From contig JALXAF010000175.1 of assembly GCA_026992375.1 (NCBI GenBank), forward strand, positions 1-6,991: DNA of 6,991 nt. The letters run 5' to 3'. A program made the translations under genes and the position numbers. Source of the stretch: Anaerolineae bacterium (GTDB taxonomy: Bacteria; Chloroflexota; Anaerolineae; J102). The notes beneath the pieces are model-generated. The model did not search any database. It saw nothing but the letters and a program-made list of their open reading frames with translations, and was not told where the DNA came from. This document shows, piece after piece, positions 1-5,131 of the stretch (within the stretch, counting starts at the first letter, position 1; each line of letters opens with the position of its first letter).

Positions 1-712
1 TGGCCAGTCGCCAATGGCCCGGCCTGATGTCGCCAATGTGGATGCTTTCCATCCGCACGCGCACCAGGCGCTTCACCCGCAGATCCACGGCTTCGCACAT
101 GCGGCGGATCTGGCGATTGCGGCCCTCGGTGAGGATGAACGCGAGCCAGGTGGTTCCGGGCTCCGGTTCGATCCAGAAGCGCTGTTCCGGGGGGATTTTG
201 CCCAGGCGGCGCACCCGGGCTCGGGCCACGCCATCCTCCAGGCGCACGCCCTTGCGGAATTTGTAGAGAACCACGTTGGGAACCTGGCCCGCGACCTGCA
301 CCCAATACTCCTTCTCGTGCCGAAACGAGGGATGGGAAAGGCGCTGGGTCAGATCGCCGTCGTCGGTGAGCAGCACCAGGCCCTCGCTCTGAAAATCCAG
401 CCGTCCCACCGGATGCAGATGATGATAGCGGGGCGGGATCAGATCGAGGATGGTCTTGCGGCCTGCGGGGTCTTTGCGACTGGTGATGACGCCGCGGGGC
501 TTGTTCAGCAGCAGATAGGTGAAACCTTCGCCCGGGGGAGACGATCGCACGAGCCTGCCATCCACCGCCACCCTGTCCCGGGCGGGATCGATCTGCACGC
601 CCATCTCGCGCACCACCCGACCATTCACCTGCACCCGACCGGCCGCGATGAGCTTATCCGCGGCCCGGCGAGACGCGATGCCGGCATGAGCGAGAAATTT
701 GTTGAGACGCAT
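1..712 (-). CDS. rluB: RsuA/RluB-family rRNA pseudouridine synthase (partial, runs off left edge)
   Basis: Isomerises a uridine in rRNA to pseudouridine; the RluB branch acts on 23S rRNA in the peptidyl-transferase region. Reading the minus strand from the ATG at 712-710 gives 237 codons without a stop before the window ends. Residues 2-50 form an S4 RNA-binding domain (RLNKFLAHAGIASRRAADK, then GRVQVNG). The catalytic domain follows: KPRG at 71-74, the family motif PVGRLDFQSEGL at 101-112 with catalytic Asp106, and the C-terminal signature EGRNRQIRRM at 196-205. Homologues are usually about 230-250 residues, so only the extreme C-terminus should be missing. A GGAG sits about 8 bases before the ATG and supports this start. 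It lies downstream of the carboxypeptidase gene on the same strand; in Bacillus the rluB homologue ypuL also lies near dacB. RluB is preferred over RluE or RsuA from the S4 domain and overall match, but the exact target base cannot be read from sequence. Confidence 0.93.
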   Translation of the reverse strand, partial: MRLNKFLAHAGIASRRAADKLIAAGRVQVNGRVVREMGVQIDPARDRVAVDGRLVRSSPPGEGFTYLLLNKPRGVITSRKDPAGRKTILDLIPPRYHHLHPVGRLDFQSEGLVLLTDDGDLTQRLSHPSFRHEKEYWVQVAGQVPNVVLYKFRKGVRLEDGVARARVRRLGKIPPEQRFWIEPEPGTTWLAFILTEGRNRQIRRMCEAVDLRVKRLVRVRMESIHIGDIRPGHWRLA

Positions 713-788
713 GGATGATTCTCCGCGGCTAGACGCTGTTATGCACTTTGTCTTCTTCAAATCGATAATTCACATCATCTGCCCTTGG

Positions 789-905
789 GATTCGCCGCTG
801 ATAACGCGGATGCGACAGATTTTCGCGGATTTTTTGGATTGAAAAAGGATTTTTTCTGCGAAAATCCGCGACGATCCGATTCTTCAGCGTCATCCGCGGC
901 GAATC
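789..905. repeat. Long imperfect inverted repeat (candidate dispersed element) between two genes
   Basis: The outer arms are a perfect 10-base inverted repeat, GATTCGCCGC at 789-798 against GCGGCGAATC at 896-905, extending inward to about 22 paired positions with 3 mismatches. The inner arms TCGCGGATTTT (823-833) and AAAATCCGCGA (861-871) are perfectly complementary. An alternative pairing, GATTTTCGC (818-826) with GCGAAAATC (858-866), competes with them. Two direct copies of GGATTTTTT (827-835 and 847-855) lie near the centre. The element occupies most of the 713-960 spacer, which has no gene. It could act as a terminator or RNA stem between the carboxypeptidase and rluB, or be a dispersed palindromic repeat; an arm-like sequence recurs at 4266-4283. 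Confidence 0.75.
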
Positions 906-960
906 GAAAGGTGGATGATAGGAAAACGATTAGAATTTGGCAAGAAGTTCATAACTGGAT

Positions 961-2154
961 CTAATTGCCGTTGGGCGCTGGCTGCGGCGTACTGAGGGTG
1001 GGTTGTCTTTGGAATTGCAGGGGCAGCTCCACCAGCTTCTCCTCGCCATACCACACCTGATACAGGCCCGACGGCCGCCCCGCCGCGTCGAAGCTGACGA
1101 CGCGCAGGGGGCGCAGTTCGTGCACCTGCCAGCGTTGCAAAAAGAGGGGCGCCGGGGGCGTGGAGAGCAGATAGGCGGCGCCGTCAGGGCCCGTGGCCCG
1201 GTTCAGGACATCTTGCTTCAGCCCGACATCGATCCAGACCCAATGATCGAAGTAGAAATCCATCAGACCCGCGGTCTCGACGTAACGATCCGGGCTGTTC
1301 ATCACTACGGTGAGCGCATCGCCCTGGCCCGAGCGCCGCGCCGCGGCGATGAGCACCTGCCCGGCGTTGTCGGTGGTGCCGGTCTTGACGCCGTAAGCGC
1401 CGGGATAGGTGGTGAGGAGTTGGTTGGTGTTGACCAGATGAAAGCCCTCGATGTCCTTGACGGGCGTGGCCACGATGTCGGCGATGAGGGGATTTTGCAA
1501 AGCTCGGAGAGCCAATTGGCCCAGGTCGCGGGCGCTGGCGTAATGCTCGGGCGCATCGATGCCGTGGGGATTGGTGAAGTGGGTGTGGCTCAGGCCCCAT
1601 TCCTTGGCTCGCGCGTTCATCTTCGCCACAAACGCCTGCTCGCTGCCGCCCGCGGCGATAGCCAGGGCCATCGCTGCGTCATTGCCCGAAGGCAGCAACG
1701 CGCCGTAAAGCAGGGCGAGCGTCGACGTCTTTTGTCCTGCCCGTAGGCCCATGCGCGCATACCCGGGCGCGATGTCCACGGCTTCCGGCGGGATGACGAC
1801 AGCGTCGTCGGGCGAAAGCGTCTCCAGGGCCACCAGCGTAGTCATCAGCTTGGTGACGCTGGCCATGGGCAGGGATTCATCGCCACGCCATTGCCAGAGC
1901 TGGCTGTTGCTCTCGCGATCCAGCAAGACGCCCGCGCGTGATTGCGTGGGCGGGCCTTGCGCGATCTCGCGGAGTTCCTGCATCTGCCCCTGGGTGAGCA
2001 AAAGAGGATGGGGATGGTTGCTCTTCCACACGGGCGGGCCCGCGGCCACCGAGAGCCACGTCAGCAGCAGGATGATGATGGTCGCGAAGCGGACCGGGAG
2101 TTTGCCGCGGAGGAATTTGCCGAAAACGCGTCGGCCACAATGAAAGCAGGTCAT
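961..2154 (-). CDS. Serine-type D-alanyl-D-alanine carboxypeptidase (PBP5/DacF-like, peptidase S11)
   Basis: A periplasmic or membrane-facing low-molecular-mass penicillin-binding protein that trims the terminal D-Ala from peptidoglycan stem peptides. All three active-site motifs of the S11 family are present in order: SVTK at 99-102 (nucleophile Ser99, Lys102), SGN at 156-158, and KTG at 257-259 inside GAYGVKTGTTDNAGQ. The N-terminus is strongly basic (RR at 8-9, K13, R16, K18, R22), followed by a hydrophobic segment at about 24-38, so it is exported or anchored. The region after about residue 300 resembles a reduced PBP5 C-terminal domain and ends in a Pro-rich tail without an obvious amphipathic membrane helix. 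Length is 397 residues, normal for the family. The ATG at 2154 is the only plausible in-frame start but has no clear Shine-Dalgarno. Two oddities: Cys3 and Cys6 form a lone CxxC before the signal, and the basic region contains RRVFGK, which fits the twin-arginine pattern RRxFxK. The paralogue letter (dacA, dacF and so on) cannot be assigned. Confidence 0.93.
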   Translation of the reverse strand: MTCFHCGRRVFGKFLRGKLPVRFATIIILLLTWLSVAAGPPVWKSNHPHPLLLTQGQMQELREIAQGPPTQSRAGVLLDRESNSQLWQWRGDESLPMASVTKLMTTLVALETLSPDDAVVIPPEAVDIAPGYARMGLRAGQKTSTLALLYGALLPSGNDAAMALAIAAGGSEQAFVAKMNARAKEWGLSHTHFTNPHGIDAPEHYASARDLGQLALRALQNPLIADIVATPVKDIEGFHLVNTNQLLTTYPGAYGVKTGTTDNAGQVLIAAARRSGQGDALTVVMNSPDRYVETAGLMDFYFDHWVWIDVGLKQDVLNRATGPDGAAYLLSTPPAPLFLQRWQVHELRPLRVVSFDAAGRPSGLYQVWYGEEKLVELPLQFQRQPTLSTPQPAPNGN

Positions 2155-2184
2155 GGTCGGGAGACGGAGGCGCAGATGCGAAAC

Positions 2185-2214
2185 ATGGTAGCACGGATTT
2201 TTCTATTCTGGCAA
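2185..2214 (-). promoter_or_regulatory. Candidate sigma70-type promoter for the carboxypeptidase gene
   Basis: On the minus strand TTGCCA (2214-2209) and TACCAT (2190-2185) are separated by 18 bases, matching 5/6 of the -35 and 4/6 of the -10 consensus. The predicted transcript would begin near 2178 and leave a leader of roughly 25 bases before the ATG. This rests on consensus matching only. Confidence 0.35.
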
Positions 2215-2273
2215 CCTGCGCTATTCGAAATCCAGTAATTTCAAATGGGGTGTCTAATTTCGGTTGGAGGGCT

Positions 2274-2291
2274 GGGCGACACCGGTCGCCC
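2274..2291. repeat. Short perfect hairpin
   Basis: GGGCGAC (2274-2280) pairs perfectly with GTCGCCC (2285-2291) around a 4-base loop. It is followed at once by a second small stem, AGCCC/GGGCT (2295-2299 with 2303-2307). No T-tract follows on either strand, so it does not look like an intrinsic terminator. It belongs to the hairpin-rich spacer upstream of the carboxypeptidase gene. Confidence 0.5.
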
Positions 2292-2294
2292 TTC

Positions 2295-2372
2295 AGCCCG
2301 CAGGGCTCAATAGAGCGACTTCAGCCGACGCTTTGGGCTGGCGGCGGGCGCTGGCCGAATGATGAATGTTCA
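2295..2372. repeat. Repeat unit copy A (related to 2460-2564)
   Basis: Three landmarks occur in the same order here and in 2460-2564: a small GC hairpin (AGCCCGCAGGGCT at 2295-2307, against AGCCCCGCAGGGGC at 2460-2473), a GACTT-centred segment followed by the identical 13-mer TGGCGGCGGGCGC (2339-2351, repeated at 2509-2521), and the tail AATGTTCA (2365-2372, repeated at 2557-2564). The offsets drift from 165 to 170 to 192 bases, so these look like diverged copies of one unit with small indels. Confidence 0.5.
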
Positions 2373-2409
2373 CAAATTAAATCGGTCATAGTGGCGTTTG
2401 CCACGTCCA

Positions 2410-2506
2410 CCCGGCGATGAAGTCGCCGGGCTACAAAACAGCGCCGGATAAATTCGGCTAGCCCCGCAGGGGCGCTGTTTCTAGCCGGGGGACTTTATCC
2501 CCCGGC
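2410..2506. repeat. Composite palindromic REP-like element with three nested stems
   Basis: The left terminal hairpin is CCCGGCGA (2410-2417) with TCGCCGGG (2423-2430). The right terminal hairpin is GCCGGGGGA (2484-2492) with TCCCCCGGC (2498-2506). Between them AAACAGCGCC (2436-2445) pairs perfectly with GGCGCTGTTT (2471-2480), and a small stem GCCCC/GGGGC (2461-2465 with 2469-2473) competes for the centre. The two terminal hairpins are inverted versions of one motif: read in the same sense they are CCGGCGACTTCATCGCCGG and CCGGGGGACTTTATCCCCCGG, with base changes on one side compensated on the other. This is the architecture of a BIME-like pair of REP sequences in head-to-head orientation. 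Confidence 0.7.
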
Positions 2507-2564
2507 GTTGGCGGCGGGCGCGAAGCGCCCCAGGCCTATAACCGGATTATTTTGTCAATGTTCA
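2460..2564. repeat. Repeat unit copy B (related to 2295-2372)
   Basis: The second, same-orientation copy of the unit at 2295-2372. It shares the GC hairpin at its left end (2460-2473), the 13-mer TGGCGGCGGGCGC (2509-2521) and the tail AATGTTCA (2557-2564). Its left part overlaps the composite palindrome at 2410-2506, so the palindrome may be a more complete form of the unit whose other half is missing or eroded in copy A. Confidence 0.5.
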
Positions 2565-2605
2565 TAATTCAGTCTCCAGCAATTTCGAATTTGGTTCGGA
2601 GACAA

Positions 2606-2665
2606 GCCCCCTCTCGGCCTCCCCTGCAAGGCGCAGCCGAAGCGGGGGAGAGTCGGGGTGGGGGC
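2606..2665. repeat. GC-rich imperfect hairpin downstream of the LarC2 gene
   Basis: GCCCCC (2606-2611) pairs with GGGGGC (2660-2665), and CTCCCC (2619-2624) pairs with GGGGAG (2645-2650), with mismatches between the two stems. The apex contains GGC/GCC around GCA. It lies 37 bases beyond the stop codon of the LarC2 gene on the minus strand. No run of T follows, so intrinsic termination is not supported. C-rich/G-rich stems of this shape are common dispersed intergenic repeats in many bacteria. Confidence 0.5.
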
Positions 2666-2701
2666 AAAAGGGAGGCCGGGAAAATCATCCCTTCGCCTCT
2701 G

Positions 2702-3154
2702 TTATCCGAAATCCACGCCAGCCAGGGCCGCCCGATACACTTCGCCCAGAGGCGCGTCATGGGCCCGGGCCGCGGCCATACAATCCTCGAACTCGGGCGC
2801 GGCCTTCCAGCGGCCCGGCGCAACCTGGGCCAGCTTGACGCGAATCGGCCCGAAAGGGGTCTGCGCCACCTGGATGCGCCGCGGCAGGCTGAACCGCTGC
2901 ACTTCCTGTTGGCGCACGCCCAGGGTGCTAGTGTGGGCGAAGAGCAGCGCGCGCAGCTCCGGCGCTTTCTCGGGCCCGCACAGCGCTCTGAGCTGCACCG
3001 CAGGCCGGTTTTTCTTCATCTGGATGGGCGTGAACCACGCGTCCAGCGCGCCCGCATCCAGCAACTGCTCCAACAGCGGTCCCAGCCACTCTGCGGGCAT
3101 GTCATCGATATTCGTTTCCAGCAGGATGAGGCTTTCGATGCGTTCTGTAGACAT
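2702..3154 (-). CDS. Stand-alone LarC2-like domain protein (DUF111 C-terminal; nickel-pincer cofactor insertase family)
   Basis: LarC installs nickel into the pyridinium dithiocarboxylate cofactor of lactate racemase; full LarC is about 400 residues, with an N-terminal LarC1 and a C-terminal LarC2 domain. This 150-residue protein matches only the C-terminal part. Visible family motifs are LLETNIDDM at 11-19, AGALDAWFTPIQMKKNRP at 34-51, TSTLGVR at 75-81, the strand TPFGPIRVKLAQ at 99-110, and APEFEDC at 119-125. It begins at its own ATG (3154). In some lactobacilli LarC1 and LarC2 are joined by programmed frameshifting, but here no LarC1 coding sequence precedes it: the 117 bases upstream are spacer and the next gene is divergent. 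Upstream, GATACT ends six bases before the ATG and GAGG is too close to be a normal Shine-Dalgarno. It may partner a LarC1 encoded elsewhere or have a separate role. The domain match is strong; the function is inferred. Confidence 0.86.
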   Translation of the reverse strand: MSTERIESLILLETNIDDMPAEWLGPLLEQLLDAGALDAWFTPIQMKKNRPAVQLRALCGPEKAPELRALLFAHTSTLGVRQQEVQRFSLPRRIQVAQTPFGPIRVKLAQVAPGRWKAAPEFEDCMAAARAHDAPLGEVYRAALAGVDFG

Positions 3155-3160
3155 GCCTCA

Positions 3161-3166
3161 AGTATC
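3161..3166 (-). promoter_or_regulatory. Candidate -10 element of the LarC2 gene (possible leaderless start)
   Basis: GATACT on the minus strand (4/6 match to TATAAT) is followed by exactly six bases and then the ATG at 3154. Transcription starting about seven bases downstream of the hexamer would begin at or beside the start codon. The -35 side (TTGGAT, 17 bases upstream) is weak. This is a tentative call that gains some weight from the same geometry in the divergent gene at 3272. Confidence 0.3.
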
Positions 3167-3259
3167 CAATATCCCGCCCACAAATCCAAATCCCGTCACT
3201 TTTGCCGAACATCCCCGCCATCGCCCGGCTTCACCATCCGCCTCCCTCCGAACTCGGGT

Positions 3260-3265
3260 TATAAT
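3260..3265 (+). promoter_or_regulatory. Perfect -10 element for the DUF2156 gene (leaderless arrangement)
   Basis: A consensus TATAAT ends six bases before the ATG at 3272, so the expected transcription start coincides with the A of the start codon. No Shine-Dalgarno sequence is present and none could be transcribed from this promoter. No good -35 is seen at 16-18 bases upstream, and there is no TGn extension. The geometry is that of leaderless mRNAs known in several bacterial phyla. Confidence 0.5.
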
Positions 3266-3271
3266 ACTCTC

Positions 3272-4216
3272 ATGCCATTCTCATCCGAGATTCTCGACCT
3301 GCCGCTGAGCTGGGCCCGAACCGACATCGCCGCGCCGCGCCTGAGAACCCTGCGGCTGCCGCTTTCACGCCGCACCTGGGTTCCCTGCGCGGATGCGCCG
3401 CTAGATTGGCCTTTTCGGCGCATTTTCGAGGAGCGTCTGCGATCGCTGCCCCGCGGCTTCATTTTGCAGGGCTGCAACAAGACTCTGGCCCGCTACGTGC
3501 TGGGCCAAGGCGGCCAAACGGCGCAGGTGGGCGTCGAGGCGTTGCTAACGATGGATGCGCCGCCAAAGGCCTCGCTACTGGATCTGGCTCGCCGCGGACG
3601 CCGGTGGGGTGAGGTGAGAGCGTTGCGGCCCACCGACGATAATCGGGCAAAGATGAACGCGCTGTGGGAGGCCACGGTGCACGGCTCGAAACCCCGGCTA
3701 CAGTGCGCATTCCGCACCGATTTCGATGCCAGCGTCCGGGGGTTCGCGTTGGTCGGGCCCAACGACGATTGGTTGGGCGCCATGACCATCTCGACCATGA
3801 AACCGGGCTACTGGCACGTCGAGCTGTTGCTGCGTCGGCAAGATGCGCCTGTAGGTGTGATGGAGGCGTTGATCCTGGACGTGCAGGCCCGTCTGCTGGC
3901 CGAAGGCGAACAATGGCTGAGTCTGGGTGCGACGCCTTTTGTCACCTTGCGCGATCCGCTGACCAGCGAGCCCTGTCGCGTACCCTGGTCACCCGCTTGC
4001 CGCGGCCGATTTATCGCCCGGACCGGGCGGTTGCTGCGCTTCGGCTATGACTATCGCGGCTTGTATCAGTTCAAGGCCAAGTTCGAGCCGCGTTGGCGAC
4101 CGCTCCACCTGTGCGGCTGGCCCGATCTGCCCTGGCGCATCCTGCCCGATCTCTCATGGGCCACGCGCCATTTGCATTTGGTTGGGTATGCAGCGCTGCA
4201 GCGTATGCGCCGCTGA
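3272..4216 (+). CDS. DUF2156 protein, MprF C-terminal-like (GNAT-fold aminoacyl-/acyl-transferase domain), soluble
   Basis: A 314-residue protein resembling the cytoplasmic catalytic half of phosphatidylglycerol lysyltransferase (MprF/LPG synthase C-terminal), in which two tandem GNAT-like folds move an aminoacyl group from tRNA to a lipid. Here the first lobe covers about 45-115 (GQTAQVGVEALLTM at 80-93, then an LLDLARRGRR helix). The second starts near 113 (GEVRALRPTDD) and contains GFALVG at 157-162, YWHVELLLRRQDAPVGVMEA at 180-199, LSLGATPF at 216-223, and the family hallmark YRGLYQFKAKFEPRW at 261-275. No hydrophobic membrane segments are present, so the MprF flippase half is absent. The same frame stays open upstream to 2552, but that part is low-complexity and runs through the repeats and across the LarC2 gene on the other strand, so the ATG at 3272, just after a TATAAT box, is the start. 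The substrate is unknown; the family is secure, the lipid-modifying activity is not. Confidence 0.85.
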   Translation: MPFSSEILDLPLSWARTDIAAPRLRTLRLPLSRRTWVPCADAPLDWPFRRIFEERLRSLPRGFILQGCNKTLARYVLGQGGQTAQVGVEALLTMDAPPKASLLDLARRGRRWGEVRALRPTDDNRAKMNALWEATVHGSKPRLQCAFRTDFDASVRGFALVGPNDDWLGAMTISTMKPGYWHVELLLRRQDAPVGVMEALILDVQARLLAEGEQWLSLGATPFVTLRDPLTSEPCRVPWSPACRGRFIARTGRLLRFGYDYRGLYQFKAKFEPRWRPLHLCGWPDLPWRILPDLSWATRHLHLVGYAALQRMRR

Positions 4217-4265
4217 AGGGGCGTATCTCGTCGACCTCGATCAAAGGCGGCGCTCTGGGACGTCC

Positions 4266-4283
4266 GCGTCATCAGCGGCGAAT
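4266..4283. repeat. Isolated copy of the repeat arm seen at 789-905
   Basis: GCGTCATCAGCGGCGAAT matches 887-904 at 17 of 18 positions and the reverse complement of the left arm (791-808) at 17 of 18. It lies in the 75-base convergent spacer between the DUF2156 stop and the tatC stop, nine bases short of the latter. There is no partner arm nearby, so it is a half-element or remnant rather than a full hairpin. Confidence 0.6.
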
Positions 4284-4291
4284 GCCACCTT

Positions 4292-5131
4292 CTAACGTTC
4301 TCCATCCGCATCTTCGGTGTCTGGGACGGGGGATGTGCGGGGCTTGTAGGCGATGCGGGCCATGAGGATGCCCAGCACATACAATCCCAGCAGGGGGATC
4401 ATCACCAGCGACATGGTGAAAGGATCGGGCGTGGGGGTGATGACCGCTGACAGCACCGCCACGATGACGACGGCATAGCGCCAGGTGCTTTGCAGTTGTT
4501 GGGGGGTGATGACGCCCAATCGGGCCAGAATAGCGATGAACAGAGGCAATTCAAAAGCCGCGCCCAGCCAGAATAGGAAACTGAGCACGAAGCTCATGTA
4601 TTCGCCAAAGGAATACTGGCTGATGGCTAGATCGGAAAGAAAGGTGGTGAGATAGCGCAGTGTAAAGGGCAGAACGATGAAAGAAGCGAAGGCCACGCCC
4701 AGGGCGAAAAGCCCCGCGGCCAGAGGCAACACCAGATACAGGCCCCGCCGTTCTCGCTTTGTCAGCCCCGGCACGATGAACGCGAAGATCTGATAAAGGA
4801 TGAAGGGGCTGGCGACGATGGCACCCAGAATCATCCCGCCCTTTAGATAAATGAAGATGGACTCGGTCGGTTTTAGAAGCTGAAGCTCGCTGGCCCCCTG
4901 CAAGGGCGAGATCAGGATTTCGAGAAAGGGTTTGGCGAAAAAGAGGCCGATAACCACGCCGATGACCAGAGCCAGAGTCGCTTTCAGCAGCCGGTCGCGC
5001 AGTTCTTTCAGATGCTCGATCAGTGGTTGGGCATCTTCTTGCTGGGGATGTCCGGGCGTTTCGGATGCGGAGCCCGTTGGCGGTGCTGCGGGCGCGGGCT
5101 CTGGCGGCGTCTGTTCGGCGTCGACGGTCAT
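4292..5131 (-). CDS. tatC: Twin-arginine translocase subunit TatC
   Basis: TatC is the polytopic receptor of the Tat pathway, which exports folded proteins carrying RR signal peptides; it forms the substrate-binding complex with TatB in the cytoplasmic membrane. The 279-residue product has six predicted membrane segments (about 49-66, 99-120, 131-157, 178-204, 215-232, 237-258). Diagnostic motifs are HLKELRDRL at 40-48, FIVPGLTKRERR at 118-129 (Glu127, equivalent to E. coli Glu103), GAAFELPLF at 190-198 (Glu194, equivalent to Glu170) and TPTPDPFTM at 232-240 (Asp236, equivalent to Asp211). About 35 Pro/Ala/acidic residues precede the conserved core, and the C-terminal tail is acidic and hydrophilic; both are extensions relative to E. 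coli TatC. Its ATG overlaps the tatB stop codon (ATGA), indicating translational coupling. It is the last gene of the nusB-tatB-tatC unit and converges on the DUF2156 gene. Confidence 0.97.
   Translation of the reverse strand: MTVDAEQTPPEPAPAAPPTGSASETPGHPQQEDAQPLIEHLKELRDRLLKATLALVIGVVIGLFFAKPFLEILISPLQGASELQLLKPTESIFIYLKGGMILGAIVASPFILYQIFAFIVPGLTKRERRGLYLVLPLAAGLFALGVAFASFIVLPFTLRYLTTFLSDLAISQYSFGEYMSFVLSFLFWLGAAFELPLFIAILARLGVITPQQLQSTWRYAVVIVAVLSAVITPTPDPFTMSLVMIPLLGLYVLGILMARIAYKPRTSPVPDTEDADGER

Larger units (their letters stand above)
2231..2590. repeat. Gene-free block bounded by similar AT-rich motifs
   Basis: The 547-base stretch at 2155-2701 has no credible gene. Its core is framed by two near-identical 16-mers in the same orientation: TCCAGTAATTTCAAAT (2231-2246) and TCCAGCAATTTCGAAT (2575-2590), 14 of 16 identical. 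A 9-base inverted pair, ATTCGAAAT (2223-2231) and ATTTCGAAT (2582-2590), sits at the same edges. Everything between is GC-rich and rich in hairpins. The frame may mark the limits of an inserted non-coding element, but the matches are short and could be chance or part of a larger repeat family. Confidence 0.4.

Noticed and set aside
14..718. Long open frame of 234 codons on the plus strand
   Set aside because: It is the mirror of the pseudouridine synthase gene on the minus strand, which has clear S4 and catalytic motifs. The plus-strand translation is His/Ala-rich with no family resemblance.
713..788. Promoter for the pseudouridine synthase gene
   Set aside because: CATAAC is a possible -10 on the minus strand, but no acceptable -35 lies 16-18 bases upstream; not strong enough to annotate.
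1003..1746. Plus-strand open frame of 247 codons over the carboxypeptidase
   Set aside because: It is antisense to a gene with intact SxxK, SGN and KTG motifs; such long shadow frames are expected in GC-rich DNA.
2274..2506. CRISPR array
   Set aside because: The repeats here are palindromic and unequally spaced, with no regular repeat-spacer periodicity and no cas genes.
2552..3271. N-terminal 240-codon extension of the DUF2156 frame
   Set aside because: It translates intergenic repeats and the antisense of the LarC2 gene into low-complexity sequence, and lacks any family match; a -10 box and ATG at 3260-3274 give a proper start.
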